Assembly (NCBI GenBank): GCA_001897835.1
Contig: MKUN01000002.1
Coordinates: 62,001 to 126,000, forward strand
DNA length: 64,000 bases
Source: Bacteroidetes bacterium 46-16
Lineage (GTDB): Bacteria > Bacteroidota > Bacteroidia > Chitinophagales > Chitinophagaceae
Reading direction: 5' to 3'
Shown: positions 1-8,292 of the stretch, one piece after another
How the letters are laid out: every line of letters starts with the position of its first letter
Numbering within the stretch: position 1 is the stretch's first letter
Program-made: the position numbers and the translations under genes
The notes under the pieces: model-generated
Database searches by the model: none
What the model was told of the DNA's origin: nothing
The model's input: the letters and a program-made list of their open reading frames with translations, nothing else

Positions 1-1
1 C

Positions 2-952
2 GTCGTTTCCGGTATGAACGATAAGGGCCTTACGGTCACCATCAATGCAGCCCGCTCCGATATCCCATGGAGTGGGGCAGCAACCCCGGTTTCATTAGTG
101 GCCCGCGAGGTCTTGCAATATTCATCCAATATCGACCAGGCCATAGCCATAGCCCGGCGTCGTAAAATGTTTGTATCAGAAAGCTTCCTGATTGGCAGCG
201 CAGCAGATCATAAGGCTATCATTATTGAGAAGACTCCGGACACACTTGACATATACGATCCGGGAAAAGATAATATTCAATGCACCAACCATTACCAGGG
301 CAAAACATTTGAGCATCAAAAGCTGAATGTGGAGCAGAAGCAAAAAAGTGCATCCGTATATCGTTATGAACGCCTGCAGGAACTCATGCAGCAAAACTAT
401 CCTCTTACGCCGCAAAAAATGGCTGACATACTTCGCGACAGGCGCGGCTTACACGGTACCGATATAGGAGAGGGCAATGAAAAGGCTGTAAACCAGTTGA
501 TCGCCCATCACTCCGTTATCTTCCAGCCCGATAGTCTGCGTATGTGGGTAAGCACCCAGCCCTGGCAGTTAGGCACCTATGTTTGTTATGATCTTAAAAA
601 GATATTTTCCCTCAATGGCATGTACCGCGACCTGGAAATTGCAGATACCACACTCAATATAGCACCCGATACCTTCCTCTACAGCGATGAGTTTAAGCGT
701 TTTGAACTGTATCGGAAAAATAAGATCGCCTTACTGCACAAAAAGCCCGTCGATACAGCAGAGGTAGTGCACAGTAATCCAAATTTATATGATGCTTACC
801 GCATCGCCGGCGACTACTGCCAGGAGCAAAAATGGTACATTGCTGCTATTAATTATTACAATGCGGCACTTGCTCACGAAGTAGCTACGGTAACGGAGCG
901 TGAAGCGATAGAGTATAAGATAGCATCTTGCCGTAAAAAATTAAATAACTGA
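2..952 (+). CDS. C45-family autoproteolytic acyltransferase/hydrolase (5' end outside window)
   Basis: Resembles the acyl-CoA:6-aminopenicillanate acyltransferase (peptidase C45) family of Ntn hydrolases, which cleave themselves to expose a catalytic cysteine and then transfer or hydrolyse acyl groups. The visible part begins in the family core (G-M-N-D-K-G-L-T-V-T-I-N-A, then a VAREVLQ segment and a SFLIGSA stretch). The reading frame is open to the first bases of the window, so the true start and the catalytic cysteine lie upstream; the ATG at 14 is internal. The C-terminal ~80 residues (from about residue 225) look like a separate helical tail. A GT2-DUF2062 glycosyltransferase follows 41 bp downstream on the same strand. 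C45 proteins and such glycosyltransferases occur together in Bacteroidota aryl-polyene/flexirubin clusters (family knowledge), so this may be the end of one; that is inference. Confidence 0.8.
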   Translation, partial: VVSGMNDKGLTVTINAARSDIPWSGAATPVSLVAREVLQYSSNIDQAIAIARRRKMFVSESFLIGSAADHKAIIIEKTPDTLDIYDPGKDNIQCTNHYQGKTFEHQKLNVEQKQKSASVYRYERLQELMQQNYPLTPQKMADILRDRRGLHGTDIGEGNEKAVNQLIAHHSVIFQPDSLRMWVSTQPWQLGTYVCYDLKKIFSLNGMYRDLEIADTTLNIAPDTFLYSDEFKRFELYRKNKIALLHKKPVDTAEVVHSNPNLYDAYRIAGDYCQEQKWYIAAINYYNAALAHEVATVTEREAIEYKIASCRKKLNN

Positions 953-993
953 CATAATATACAATAACCGCTATCTTGTACACCGCATAGGAT

Positions 994-2199
994 ATGGAAG
1001 TACATCTACAGGAAAAAATACTCCCGGAACATGAAGTATTGTTCAAAGAGAACAAGATATGTTTGCTTATCCCCACTTATAATAATGCAGGCAGCCTCGC
1101 AGATGTATTAAAGAATGTACTCGCTTACACCACAGATGTTGTTGTGGTCAATGATGGCTCTACCGATAACACGGCACAAATACTTGAAGGGTTTAAGGAC
1201 ATTCATATAATTAGTTATTCACCTAACCGTGGCAAGGGCATAGCTTTGCGTACAGGCATTAAGGAAGCCGCAAAGCTGGGATATAAATACGCTATTGCCA
1301 TGGATAGCGATGGCCAGCATTATGCCCATGACCTGCCAAAATTCCTCGAGGCGATACTCGAGCATCCCGGCTCCCTCATTGTAGGTGCCCGTAACCTCGA
1401 CCAGGAAAATGTGCCCGGTAAAAGCAGCTTTGGTAATCGCTTCTCCAATTTTTGGTATTGGGTGGAGACAGGTATCCGTTTACCCGATACACAATCTGGT
1501 TACAGGTTATATCCCGTGGCTAAACTGGCTAAGAAGAAATATTTCACGCATAAATATGAATTTGAGATAGAAGTGATGGTAAGGGCGGCATGGAGTGGTA
1601 TCCCTGTCATGAGTATTCCGATATCTGTTTACTACCCACCAGCCGCAGAACGTGTATCACACTTCAGGCCGTTCAAAGATTTTACCCGCATTAGCATACT
1701 CAATTCAGTATTGACCATTATTGCCCTGCTTTGGATAAAGCCGCGCGATTTTGTAAAGTTGATCTTTTCAAGGGATGGCTGGCGCAAGATATGGAAGGCT
1801 ATTTTCGTTAATCCGCAGGAAACCAATAATACCAAAGCGGCCTCAATAGGTTTTGGCGTATTCATGGGCATTGTTCCTATCTGGGGGTTCCAGTTGGCAG
1901 TGGGCATACCTTTAGCCATTATGATGCGGCTTAATAAAACCCTGTTCATCCTCGCAGCCAATATCAGCATCGTTCCTTTTATACCATTTATCCTAATGGC
2001 CAGTATTATAACCGGCAAGCTGGTCCTCGGGGAACATAATTGGTCTTTGAATATGCAAAATATGGACTTGTCGCATTTAAAGGATGCCGGGCTTACCTAT
2101 ATAATAGGAGCGGTTGTTTTGGCTGTGGTGGCAGGCATTGCTGCCTATCTGATCACTTTGCTTACACTTGCATTTACACGCAGAAAAAAAACAACTTAA
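994..2199 (+). CDS. GT2-family glycosyltransferase with C-terminal DUF2062 membrane domain
   Basis: A 401-residue fusion. Residues ~20-240 are a DPM1-like family 2 glycosyltransferase: the nucleotide-binding start CLLIPTYNNAGSL, the VVNDGSTDNT motif and the AMDSDGQH metal/sugar-nucleotide motif are intact. Residues ~270-395 form a DUF2062 domain with hydrophobic segments (IGFGVFMGIVPIWGFQLAVG and two later helices), which anchors it to the inner membrane. It probably transfers a sugar from a nucleotide or polyprenyl donor to a lipid acceptor. It lies just after the C45 protein on the same strand and ends at a strong hairpin shared with the convergent rpoD. Family assignment is firm; the acceptor is unknown. 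Confidence 0.88.
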   Translation: MEVHLQEKILPEHEVLFKENKICLLIPTYNNAGSLADVLKNVLAYTTDVVVVNDGSTDNTAQILEGFKDIHIISYSPNRGKGIALRTGIKEAAKLGYKYAIAMDSDGQHYAHDLPKFLEAILEHPGSLIVGARNLDQENVPGKSSFGNRFSNFWYWVETGIRLPDTQSGYRLYPVAKLAKKKYFTHKYEFEIEVMVRAAWSGIPVMSIPISVYYPPAAERVSHFRPFKDFTRISILNSVLTIIALLWIKPRDFVKLIFSRDGWRKIWKAIFVNPQETNNTKAASIGFGVFMGIVPIWGFQLAVGIPLAIMMRLNKTLFILAANISIVPFIPFILMASIITGKLVLGEHNWSLNMQNMDLSHLKDAGLTYIIGAVVLAVVAGIAAYLITLLTLAFTRRKKTT

Positions 2200-2233
2200 C
2201 TGGCAATGCGCCCGGGAATCAGGTAAAACAAAA

Positions 2234-2260
2234 ATGCGCTACTGCCCGGCAGTAGCGCAT
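2234..2260. terminator. Bidirectional terminator between glycosyltransferase and rpoD
   Basis: Perfect 11-bp stem ATGCGCTACTG/CAGTAGCGCAT with a CCCGG loop, between two convergent genes. It is preceded by an A run and followed by a T-containing stretch, so it can work on both strands. Confidence 0.8.
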
Positions 2261-2282
2261 CTGTTTTCAGCTTATAAAAAGC

Positions 2283-3140
2283 TTAACCTAAATATACTTT
2301 CAGCGCATTGCTGTAACGCGTTTTCTGTAAGCGTTTGATAGCACGCTCTTTTATCTGGCGTATGCGTTCTTTGGTAAGGTCATATTTTTCACCTATTTCT
2401 TCTATGGTCGGGCCGTTGTCGCCTTTCAGTCCAAAATATGCTTCAAGTATTTCCGCTTCACGCACACTCAGCGATTTCAGGATACGGCCTATCTCGGCAC
2501 GTAGCGAGTCCTTCATCACGTCTTCATCCGTATCGCTGCTGCCTTCAAGCAGGTCGCCCATGGCCACATCTTCAGCTTCATGCACAGGCGCGTCCAGCGA
2601 AGTATGGCGTGAGTTGCTGGTGAAGATGTTAGTCACTTCAGTTTCACTCATGTCCAGTATCTCAGCCAGTTCTTCGGTCGATGGTTCACGCTCATTTTCC
2701 TGTTCGAAAGCTATGAATGCTTTATTGGCTTTATTGTAGGTGCCTATCTTATTTTGCGGCAGGCGCACCAGGCGACCCTGCTCGGCAAGTGCCTGCAGTA
2801 TAGACTGGCGTATCCACCATACGGCATACGATATGAATTTAAAACCCTTAGTTTCATCAAAGCGTTGCGCAGCTTTGATCAGGCCAAGGTTGCCTTCATT
2901 TATCAGGTCGCTTAATGATAAGCCCTGGTGTTGATATTGTTTTGCCACAGATACCACGAAGCGAAGGTTCGCTTTCACCAATTTCTCCAATGCACGCTGG
3001 TCGCCCATATGTATTTTCTGGGCAAGTGTAGTTTCTTCCTCCGGGGTGATCATCGATATTTTGCTGATCTCCTGAAGGTATTTTTCCACCGCCTGCGAGT
3101 CGCGGTTGGTAATTTGGGTGGCAATTTTTAACTGCCTCAT
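2283..3140 (-). CDS. rpoD: RNA polymerase primary sigma factor (RpoD/SigA)
   Basis: The housekeeping sigma factor of Bacteroidota, 285 residues, lacking the large N-terminal extension of proteobacterial RpoD. Region 1.2 (EKYLQEISKISMITPEEE), region 2 (DLINEGNLGLIKAAQRFD, then FISYAVWWIRQSILQAL for -10 recognition and melting), region 3 and region 4 with the helix-turn-helix (TIEEIGEKYDLTKERIRQIK) are all present. It directs RNA polymerase to the TAnnTTTG promoters seen throughout the window. Single gene, convergent with the upstream glycosyltransferase and divergent from glutaryl-CoA dehydrogenase. The 350-bp gap on its 5' side is AT-rich and holds the promoters of both genes. Confidence 0.97.
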   Translation of the reverse strand: MRQLKIATQITNRDSQAVEKYLQEISKISMITPEEETTLAQKIHMGDQRALEKLVKANLRFVVSVAKQYQHQGLSLSDLINEGNLGLIKAAQRFDETKGFKFISYAVWWIRQSILQALAEQGRLVRLPQNKIGTYNKANKAFIAFEQENEREPSTEELAEILDMSETEVTNIFTSNSRHTSLDAPVHEAEDVAMGDLLEGSSDTDEDVMKDSLRAEIGRILKSLSVREAEILEAYFGLKGDNGPTIEEIGEKYDLTKERIRQIKERAIKRLQKTRYSNALKVYLG

Positions 3141-3450
3141 AAAGAAAAATTTAATTTAAAACACTGATTAATAAAACAAACAAACTCAATGTATATAGAC
3201 GAGAAACTACCCTGAAAAGTTTGAAGCTTTTTAAAATATTTCCCCACTTTAACATTGCACATTACAACGCACAAAATCTATTCCATCTTTTGCTGATACT
3301 AAGCACACAATAGTCTATATAACGCTAAAACCTGCGACTGATTGTGTTTGTGGGCTTTTATGGATATAATTTATGCCTTTATAAGGCTGGGCCACTCGTC
3401 AATTTTGGCAGATTTCGACTGCAAAGCTATATCGCATATGTCAAAAATGC

Positions 3451-3458
3451 TACCTTTG
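3451..3458 (+). promoter_or_regulatory. -7 box TACCTTTG, promoter of glutaryl-CoA dehydrogenase gene
   Basis: Exact match to the Bacteroidota TAnnTTTG -7 element, 32 bp before the ATG at 3491. Nothing else was recognised in the 350-bp gap 3141-3490 apart from AT-rich sequence upstream of rpoD. Confidence 0.6.
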
Positions 3459-3490
3459 CGCCATCAATATTGTCAATTTTAACATAGTTT

Positions 3491-4669
3491 ATGCACAAGG
3501 ATCTGTATCAGCACCCTGATTATTATCTCATAGATGAATTATTAACAGATGAACATAAGCTAATACGAGACTCCGTACGGGCATATGTAAAGAAAGAAAT
3601 TTCACCCATTATTGAAGAATATGCCCAAAAAGCTGAATTTCCCGCACAGGTAATCAAGGGTTTAGGCGAGCAGGGATGTTTCGGGCCTTTTGTGCCGCAG
3701 GAGTACGGAGGCGCTGGCCTCGACTATATTTCTTACGGTATCATGATGCAGGAACTGGAGCGTGGCGATTCTGGCATCCGTTCCACCGCTTCGGTACAGG
3801 GCTCCCTGGTTATGTTCCCCATCTACAAATTTGGCAGCGAGGAGCAAAAGCATAAATATCTGCCTAAGCTGGCTACTGGCGAACTGATGGGCTGTTTTGG
3901 GCTTACAGAGCCTAATCATGGTTCCGATCCGAGCAGTATGGAATCCAATTTCAAAGATGCCGGCGACCATGTAATACTCAATGGCGCTAAAATGTGGATA
4001 TCTAATGCTCCTTTTGCCGATATCGCTATCGTATGGGCAAAGAACGAAGCTGGGGAAATTCAGGGACTTATTGTGGAACGGGGTATGGAAGGCTTTACTA
4101 CGCCCGAAACACATGGCAAATGGTCACTGCGTGCCTCTGCAACAGGTGAGTTGGTTTTTGATAATGTAAAAGTACCTAAGGAAAATATCTTGCCCGGCGT
4201 TAAAGGACTTAAAGGACCTTTGTCCTGCCTCTCAAGTGCCCGTTATGGTATCGCCTGGGGCGCTCTTGGCTGCGCTATGGACTGTTATGATACTGCGTTG
4301 CGCTATTCCCTGCAACGCCACCAGTTTGGCAAGCCAATAGCCGGGTTCCAGCTTACACAAAAAAAACTGGCCGAGATGATCACCGAGATAACCAAAGGCC
4401 AGTTGCTGGTATGGCGTCTTGGGGTACTGCGTAACGAAGACCGCGCTACACCTGCACAGATATCGATGGCTAAACGTAATAGTTGTCATACAGCCATTAC
4501 CATAGCTCGCGAGGCGAGACAAATATTAGGTGGCATGGGCATCACTGGCGAGTTCAGCATCATGCGCCACATGATGAATCTGGAGTCGGTGATCACTTAC
4601 GAAGGCACGCACGATATACACCTGCTCATCACAGGTATGGATGTTACCGGCATAAACGCATTCAAATAA
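3491..4669 (+). CDS. gcdH: Glutaryl-CoA dehydrogenase-like acyl-CoA dehydrogenase
   Basis: A 392-residue FAD enzyme of the acyl-CoA dehydrogenase fold, expected to oxidise and decarboxylate glutaryl-CoA to crotonyl-CoA in lysine and tryptophan breakdown. Seen directly: the flavin-binding CFGLTEPNHGSDPSSME motif, the glutaryl-CoA dehydrogenase signature DSGIRSTASVQGSLVM whose Arg-Ser pair corresponds to the residues contacting the substrate carboxylate, the SSARYGIAWG segment, and the catalytic Glu in the C-terminal YEGTHDIH. Length is typical. Stands alone with its own promoter and a strong terminator. Two other enzymes of amino-acid breakdown (saccharopine dehydrogenase-like, tryptophan dioxygenase) are elsewhere in the window. 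Substrate specificity is inferred from these residues. Confidence 0.9.
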   Translation: MHKDLYQHPDYYLIDELLTDEHKLIRDSVRAYVKKEISPIIEEYAQKAEFPAQVIKGLGEQGCFGPFVPQEYGGAGLDYISYGIMMQELERGDSGIRSTASVQGSLVMFPIYKFGSEEQKHKYLPKLATGELMGCFGLTEPNHGSDPSSMESNFKDAGDHVILNGAKMWISNAPFADIAIVWAKNEAGEIQGLIVERGMEGFTTPETHGKWSLRASATGELVFDNVKVPKENILPGVKGLKGPLSCLSSARYGIAWGALGCAMDCYDTALRYSLQRHQFGKPIAGFQLTQKKLAEMITEITKGQLLVWRLGVLRNEDRATPAQISMAKRNSCHTAITIAREARQILGGMGITGEFSIMRHMMNLESVITYEGTHDIHLLITGMDVTGINAFK

Positions 4670-4690
4670 AGTCAGCAAAAAAAATGTTTT

Positions 4691-4717
4691 AAAACAGGGC
4701 CATATCGGTCCTGTTTT
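4691..4717. terminator. Bidirectional terminator after gcdH
   Basis: Stem AAAACAGGGCC/GGTCCTGTTTT (one G-T pair) with loop ATATC, flanked by A and T runs, between convergent genes. Confidence 0.8.
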
Positions 4718-4725
4718 TTTATGTC

Positions 4726-5583
4726 CTATAATATGGTTGTGCTTATCAGGGGCTTTTCGGTATGCAGCAACCACGTCTGCATCTTGCCTTTACCTTTTAT
4801 ATCCACACTGCCGCGCGCAATGAATTGATAATCTTCAGTTTCATAGGCCAGGTTATACACCGCGTGCTTAAAATTTTCGGTACAGTGTATCTCACCTACC
4901 ACGCCGGTACTTTCCATGCGGCTCGCCATATTCACTGGGTCGCCCCACAGGTCGTAAATAAATTTCTTACTGCCGATCACACCGGCTACCACAGGCCCGC
5001 AATCGAGCCCTATGCGGAAACGTATTGGGCTGCCGTCTTTGGCTTTATAATCCTTTACATGCGCCTTCACCTCCAGCGCCATATTGGCAGCGGCCAGCGC
5101 ATGATCTGCCCTGGGTTGGGGTAGCCCCGATACGGCCATGTAGCAGTCGCCAATAGTTTTTATCTTTTCAAGCCCATGTTTTTCTGCGATCACGTCAAAC
5201 AATGTAAATATTTCGTTCAGCATACTTACCAGCTCTTTGGGATCTTTATCAGAAGCAAAGCTGGTAAAGTCGGCCATGTCTATGAACATGACCGATGCCC
5301 CCCTGAACTGGTCGGCGATCGGGTGCTCTTTTCTTTTTAATCGCTCAGCAATTTTAGCAGGTAGTATATTCAACAGCAGTTGCTCCGATTTTTTTCTTTC
5401 CTTGGCTATGAATACGATCACTACCAACAGCAGCATGATGCCTGCCCCCATAAAAAAGCTGGTATTTCTTTTTTTGGCCACTTCAAGCTTCTGTATCTGT
5501 ATTTCTTTATCCTGCTGCTCCAGTTTATATTGCGCTTCAAGCTTACCTACTGCTTCAGCATTGGTACCCCGATTCCGCAGCAA
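4726..5583 (-). CDS. Class III adenylate cyclase, C-terminal part of a frameshifted TPR-cyclase gene
   Basis: Carries a coiled-coil linker, one membrane segment (GAGIMLLLVVIVFIA, about residues 45-60) and a complete class III nucleotidyl cyclase domain. Metal-binding Asp residues are in VMFIDMADFTSFASD and IKTIGDCYM; the Lys of KTIGD and the Asp of YDLWGDPVNMASRM are the pair normally specifying ATP, so the domain should make cAMP. The frame has no ATG near its start: a TAA stop lies just before a TTG at 5583-5581. The 5' end overlaps the end of the TPR frame (5555) by 29 bp in a different phase. Family proteins have TPRs, coiled coil, TM and cyclase in one chain, so this is best read as the second half of a frameshifted gene. 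Confidence 0.75.
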   Translation of the reverse strand: MLRNRGTNAEAVGKLEAQYKLEQQDKEIQIQKLEVAKKRNTSFFMGAGIMLLLVVIVFIAKERKKSEQLLLNILPAKIAERLKRKEHPIADQFRGASVMFIDMADFTSFASDKDPKELVSMLNEIFTLFDVIAEKHGLEKIKTIGDCYMAVSGLPQPRADHALAAANMALEVKAHVKDYKAKDGSPIRFRIGLDCGPVVAGVIGSKKFIYDLWGDPVNMASRMESTGVVGEIHCTENFKHAVYNLAYETEDYQFIARGSVDIKGKGKMQTWLLHTEKPLISTTIL

Positions 5584-6493
5584 GCTTTACTGCAGGTTGG
5601 GCAATCGCAATTCCTTTGTCCAGTAATATATTCCGGTCAGCTCTTGTCTTGTTGTCTATCTTTTGCTTACCCGTAGTATCTTCCGCAACACCCACATAGA
5701 TACCTGCAATATTGATGCGAAAGGCTGCCGTCGCTGCTTTATTACCTAGCTCTTCGTACATCTTCATGGCTTCGGAATAGTGTTCCAGGGCTTCGGTCTT
5801 ATCATCGTCGTGTACATATATGTTACCTGCATTCCCCAGGTTCCTTGCCATGCCGTTCTTATTCCCTACCTCTTTATATATTTGATAGGCGCGGTCATAA
5901 TAGGCCAGTGTCTTGGCCTTATTGGCCGTCATCGCTTCCTTATTGCTGACTGATGTGTCGAAATAGTGGGAATAGATATTGCCCATATTACCGAGGTTGG
6001 TCGCCATCTTTTCCTTAATGCCCAGTGCCGAGAACATCTTGTAGGCCTTCTCATAATATTCGAATGCTTTGTCATAGTCCTTTTGCCGATAGTATACATT
6101 ACCTATATTACCTAGGCTGGCAGCCATATCTGTCTGGTCTTTTAGCGCTTCACTTACCTTCAGCGCTTCGAAAAAACAGGACAGGGCTTTTGCATGATCA
6201 GCCGTGACTATGTAATTATTACCAAGGGCCAGGTTGGCATATACGCTTCCCGGTTTCCAATCTATTTCTTTTGTAAGGGCCAGGGCCTTCTCTCCATATC
6301 GCACACCGGTATCACCGCTTATGGGCGCGTATAGTTCGCTTATTTTACAAAGTATCAGCACCTTGCTGCTGTCATTGATGCCATAAGGGGCTTTACTGGC
6401 TAAAGAATCGATCAGGGCATGTCCCTGTTTTTGTGCATGGAGCAGGGGAATTGCATTAAAAAATGCAAGCAACAACAGTAAGGAGTATTTCAT
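5555..6493 (-). CDS. TPR-repeat N-terminal part of a frameshifted TPR-adenylate cyclase gene
   Basis: Begins with a signal peptide (MKYSLLLLLAFFNAIPLLHA) followed by at least five tetratricopeptide repeats, e.g. AASLGNIGNVYYRQKDYDKA and ARNLGNAGNIYVHDDDKTEA. This would be the periplasmic sensory half of a membrane-bound cyclase. The frame stops at a TGA after LAAESGYQC, where related proteins normally continue through one or two more TPRs and a coiled coil. The downstream frame resumes only near the end of that coiled coil, so besides the phase change roughly 50-80 residues appear to be missing; this estimate is from remembered family architecture. Either an internal deletion has inactivated the gene or there is an assembly error. 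Confidence 0.75.
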   Translation of the reverse strand: MKYSLLLLLAFFNAIPLLHAQKQGHALIDSLASKAPYGINDSSKVLILCKISELYAPISGDTGVRYGEKALALTKEIDWKPGSVYANLALGNNYIVTADHAKALSCFFEALKVSEALKDQTDMAASLGNIGNVYYRQKDYDKAFEYYEKAYKMFSALGIKEKMATNLGNMGNIYSHYFDTSVSNKEAMTANKAKTLAYYDRAYQIYKEVGNKNGMARNLGNAGNIYVHDDDKTEALEHYSEAMKMYEELGNKAATAAFRINIAGIYVGVAEDTTGKQKIDNKTRADRNILLDKGIAIAQPAVKLAAESGYQC

Positions 6494-6613
6494 ATAGATG
6501 CCAAAGCATTATAAAGTAAGTTAAAATATCTATCTGTTGCAAGCAGCTATCCATAAATTATTTTAAGCGCTTACGGCTGTTACGGGATTATTATCTTTAC
6601 ATCCTTCAACATT

Positions 6614-6934
6614 ATGCTGCATCAGTTCACATACATACAGGCACAGGAAATAGCCGAAGACTTTGAGGATATAATAGACACTGAGCACAGCAGGGGAGGG
6701 CAGCGGTCGGTAATAGACGATGTGATCATAAGGCCCTATAAAGATGCAGCCGCACATGCCCGGCTGGAAGACTATTACGGCAGTGAAGATATACCTCTTG
6801 AAGCAGTAGAAGATACCGATGCTCCTTATGTAGTGCTGGTGGTCATGAGCAGCCTCCGGGATGGTACGGTAAATGTTCAGGATATTACTGACTATGTAGC
6901 GGCCAATGGTATCAGTTACAATTTCCCGTACTGA
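6614..6934 (+). CDS. Hypothetical protein, 106 residues
   Basis: Not recognised. Acidic, soluble, with no signal peptide or membrane segment; the second half is more hydrophobic (PYVVLVVMSSLRDGTVNV). A TATCTTTA sequence resembling the -7 box lies ~20 bp before the ATG, and the codon pattern matches the neighbours, so it is probably real. It lies between the broken cyclase (divergent) and the DEAD-box helicase (convergent, 8 bp away). Confidence 0.6.
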   Translation: MLHQFTYIQAQEIAEDFEDIIDTEHSRGGQRSVIDDVIIRPYKDAAAHARLEDYYGSEDIPLEAVEDTDAPYVVLVVMSSLRDGTVNVQDITDYVAANGISYNFPY

Positions 6935-6942
6935 TCACTTTA

Positions 6943-8280
6943 TTACCGTTTCTTGCCACGGCTTTTGGGTTTGCCATACTTCTCCATCATTTTGTCTTTG
7001 TGGCTGATCTTCACATTCACCTTTTTGTTCCTGGCCAGCTTTTCGTGGAAGGCGCCTCCGCCTTCTTCCTTTTTGATATGCTTACCGGTAGATAGTTCCT
7101 TCATGCGCACTTTGGGTATCTCGTCCTCGGTAAGCACAGTGGATATCTCAAGTTCATCGGGCAGGGGCAGTATCGGCACCTGGTAGCGCATCAGTGCTTC
7201 CACGGCATCCAGTTGTTCCTTTTCCTGCTCTGTGATAAAACTGGTGGCATCCCCTTTTCTGTCCGCGCGACCGGTGCGGCCAATGCGGTGTATATAGTGC
7301 TCCGGCACCTCCGGCATATCGAAGTTGATAACATGGCTCACCTCTGCAATGTCCAGGCCGCGTGCTATGATATCGGTAGCGATGATGAAGCGGTAGCTGC
7401 CTTCTTCAAACTGTTTAACGGTATTGAAACGGTGGTTCTGTTCTTTATTGGAGTGGATCACGCCCATCTTGCCATTAAAAGCCGGTTCCAGCTCGGCATA
7501 TAGCGCATCGGCCAGCTTTTTCGTGGCCACGAATACCAGCACTTTATTCATGCTTTCATCCGTATCCAGCAGCAGCCTCAGCAGGTTTACCTTCGTGTAG
7601 AAGTTGGGCACATAATAAGCGCTTTGTTCTATATGCTCCAGCGGTGTGCCCATGGGGGCCGCCTCTATGCGCACAGGGTCGTTAAAGTTGTCCTGCATGA
7701 TCTGTTCTACCTCGGCGGTGATAGTGGCGGAGAAGAGCAGGTTCTGCCTTTTAGGGGGTAGCAGGTCCAGTATATTATTCAGCTGTGTGCGGAAGCCCAG
7801 GTTCAGCATTTCGTCCACCTCATCTATCACGAAGCGCTTGATGTTCTTAAGCCGCAGCGAGCCATTGTAGGCAAGGTCCATCAGCCGGCCGGGAGTGGCC
7901 ACCACCACATCGCAGCCATTCTCTATGGCCAGCGCCTGCGGTTTCATGTTCACGCCGCCAAATACGCCTACTACTTCCAGCGTCATATAGCTGCTCAGTT
8001 TCTTCACCTCTTCCACCACCTGCACCACCAGCTCACGTGTGGGCACTACGATGAGTATCTGCGGGAACCTGTCTTTGGCAAACTTCCATAACCTTAAGGC
8101 AGGCAGCAGGTAGGCGAATGTTTTACCCGTGCCCGTCTGGGCTATACCGCATACATCGCGCCCCGACATGATGACGGAGAATGCCTTGCGCTGTATGGGC
8201 GTGGGATATACATAGCCCATATCGCTAAGTGCATTCAGCAATGGTGTATTGAGGTTCAGTTCGTCAAATGTCATGTTCAT
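6943..8280 (-). CDS. DEAD-box RNA helicase (RhlE-like)
   Basis: 445-residue superfamily 2 RNA helicase with all core motifs: motif I GIAQTGTGKT, Ia PTRELV, GG in GVFGGVNMK, Ib TPGRLMDL, II VIDEVDEML, III SAT, and in the second RecA domain ARGLDIAEV and HRIGRTGR. Motif II reads DEVD rather than DEAD. A basic tail (about residues 405-445, ending KPKSRGKKR) probably binds RNA. The THUMP-domain RNA methyltransferase ends its codons 12 bp upstream on the same strand, so the two likely form an operon linked to rRNA processing or ribosome assembly (inference). Confidence 0.93.
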   Translation of the reverse strand: MNMTFDELNLNTPLLNALSDMGYVYPTPIQRKAFSVIMSGRDVCGIAQTGTGKTFAYLLPALRLWKFAKDRFPQILIVVPTRELVVQVVEEVKKLSSYMTLEVVGVFGGVNMKPQALAIENGCDVVVATPGRLMDLAYNGSLRLKNIKRFVIDEVDEMLNLGFRTQLNNILDLLPPKRQNLLFSATITAEVEQIMQDNFNDPVRIEAAPMGTPLEHIEQSAYYVPNFYTKVNLLRLLLDTDESMNKVLVFVATKKLADALYAELEPAFNGKMGVIHSNKEQNHRFNTVKQFEEGSYRFIIATDIIARGLDIAEVSHVINFDMPEVPEHYIHRIGRTGRADRKGDATSFITEQEKEQLDAVEALMRYQVPILPLPDELEISTVLTEDEIPKVRMKELSTGKHIKKEEGGGAFHEKLARNKKVNVKISHKDKMMEKYGKPKSRGKKR

Positions 8281-8292
8281 GATCCGTAGCGT

